Positions 63,162 to 64,000 of a DNA stretch of 64,000 bases are shown in pieces. The notes under the pieces were generated by a model. It was not told the DNA's origin. It did not search any database and saw only the letters and a list, made by a program, of their open reading frames with translations. Every line of letters begins with the position of its first letter. Position 1 is the first letter of the stretch. This DNA comes from Venturia oleaginea. Taxonomy: Eukaryota; Ascomycota; Dothideomycetes; Venturiales; Venturiaceae. The stretch spans positions 310,001 through 374,000 of the forward strand of contig JABMLP010000029.1 of assembly GCA_013176395.1 (NCBI GenBank). Reading direction: 5' to 3'. A program made the position numbers and the translations under genes.

Positions 63162-64000
63162 ATGGCGCCTAGAACACCCAAAAGAAAGACTGCAAGGCGA
63201 GAATATGATACCACGAAGAGAATGCGATTTTTTCAGGCCGGGATTGCAAGAACGAGGCCGACAGCGTCGGTACAATCGCATACCTCCCTGAAATCAATAT
63301 ACCAACTTCTACCGCACGTAGTTGGCTTAAACTACGAGAACTTATTGGTGATGCAGCATTCAGATCACAGAGAAAGAGCAGTTGCATCATAGGGCGGCCT
63401 ACCAAAGTATCTGCTTCAGATCTTACCCGCCTTACGAACCAAGATGACCCCATACACGAAAAAGGCTGGCAGGAACAAGCCAATTCCTGCCCCGGCAAGC
63501 CTTCCGCAAAGACACTACAGCGTCACGTATACATTTCAGGGGCTAGGCGATTCAAGAAGCGTTATCAGAAGCAGATATCCCAGGCAAATCGGCCAAAGAG
63601 GGTTGAATACGGTAAAGAACACGAGAAAAAGACCATACTAGGCTTCTGGAGTTGGATTTGGTTCACAGATGAAGCCCATTTTCAGTCCAAAGGACTCGCC
63701 AATGCACCTGAATATGAGCTACGCTTTCCAGGGCAAGAGAGAGGTGTCAATGAGGAGCTAGAAGGCGTTTTGGATGTTACTATTCACGTCGCCGGCGGCA
63801 TCTCATACAACAAGAAAGGAAACCTCATATTCTACAAGGATCCGGCTGAGCCATCAGAGAAGGTCGGTAGGCAAGTCAAGCAGCCTAAACAACTCAAATA
63901 CGAGCTGGATTCAGTGTACCAAGCCTGGCTGAAGGTCTGGCAAGACCTTAAGGCAAAGGAGGACGAAACACCAAAAGGAAACTGCATGAGACAGGTTTTC
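63162..64000 (+). pseudogene. Tc1/mariner-type transposase, 5' part, frameshifted, runs off the window
   Basis: Start MAPRTPKRKTARREYDTTKR after a CCACCACCACC leader. At about 63235 the sense passes to the +2 frame: GRDCKNEADSVGTIAYLPEI, TARSWLKLRELIGDAAFRSQ (a helix-turn-helix), RPKRVEYGKEHEKKTILGFW, and IWFTDEAHFQSKG containing the first catalytic Asp, followed by DVTIHVAGGISYNKKGNLIF. The switch follows TTTTTTCAG, so either a one-base deletion or an intron acceptor is involved. The gene is still open at 64000. Its left TIR was not identified with certainty. Confidence 0.75.

Overview
The window is nuclear DNA of a filamentous ascomycete (Pezizomycotina; Leotiomycetes is my best guess, unproven). 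The reasons are short spliceosomal introns of about 45-115 nt with GT...AG ends and CTRAC-like branch points, a Zn2Cys6 regulator, a HET-C2 type glycolipid transfer protein, a fungal DUF2433 protein and a PaxU/DUF829 protein. Several dead reading frames carry stops that can each be explained by one C-to-T change, as expected from repeat-induced point mutation (RIP) or methyl-cytosine decay. I placed exon boundaries by hand.

Layout. 0-5.5 kb: a Zn2Cys6 transcription factor cut by the window edge and a DUF2433 metallophosphoesterase-like protein with an RGG tail, both on the minus strand. 6-22 kb is gene-poor: one small Cys-rich protein, decayed genes, the first copy of a 1.6-kb non-coding retroposon, an inverted-repeat cluster and tandem repeats. 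22.5-35 kb: small genes, including a Meh1/Ego1 (LAMTOR1-like) TORC1 scaffold, a tRNA-Ile(UAU)-like relic, coiled-coil and hydrophilic small proteins, glycolipid transfer protein and a GPI-anchored mucin-like protein. 35.8-41.5 kb: graveyard with a LINE remnant, a duplicated gene relic split by a solo LTR, and a gene riddled with stops. 41.9-51.8 kb: housekeeping core with a HAD hydrolase, the P5A-ATPase Spf1, glutaminyl-tRNA synthetase and a PaxU-like alpha/beta hydrolase. 52-64 kb: accessory tract with a complete pogo/Fot1-type element with inactivated transposase, a dead alcohol acetyltransferase, the second retroposon copy in inverted orientation, two adjacent Rieske-oxygenase-like genes, a transposon nested inside a smaller inverted-repeat element, and the start of another transposase.

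The most interesting observation is the adjacent pair at 58.1-61.2 kb. The first gene keeps the mononuclear-iron catalytic domain of a Rieske oxygenase but has no [2Fe-2S] Rieske domain. The second keeps the Rieske domain behind an N-terminal membrane segment but has lost the iron-binding histidine motif. They look complementary and could be a split, membrane-tethered oxygenase, though parallel decay is the obvious alternative. The rest reads as ordinary chromosomal genes interleaved with layers of dated transposon insertions, several of which still show exact target-site duplications.
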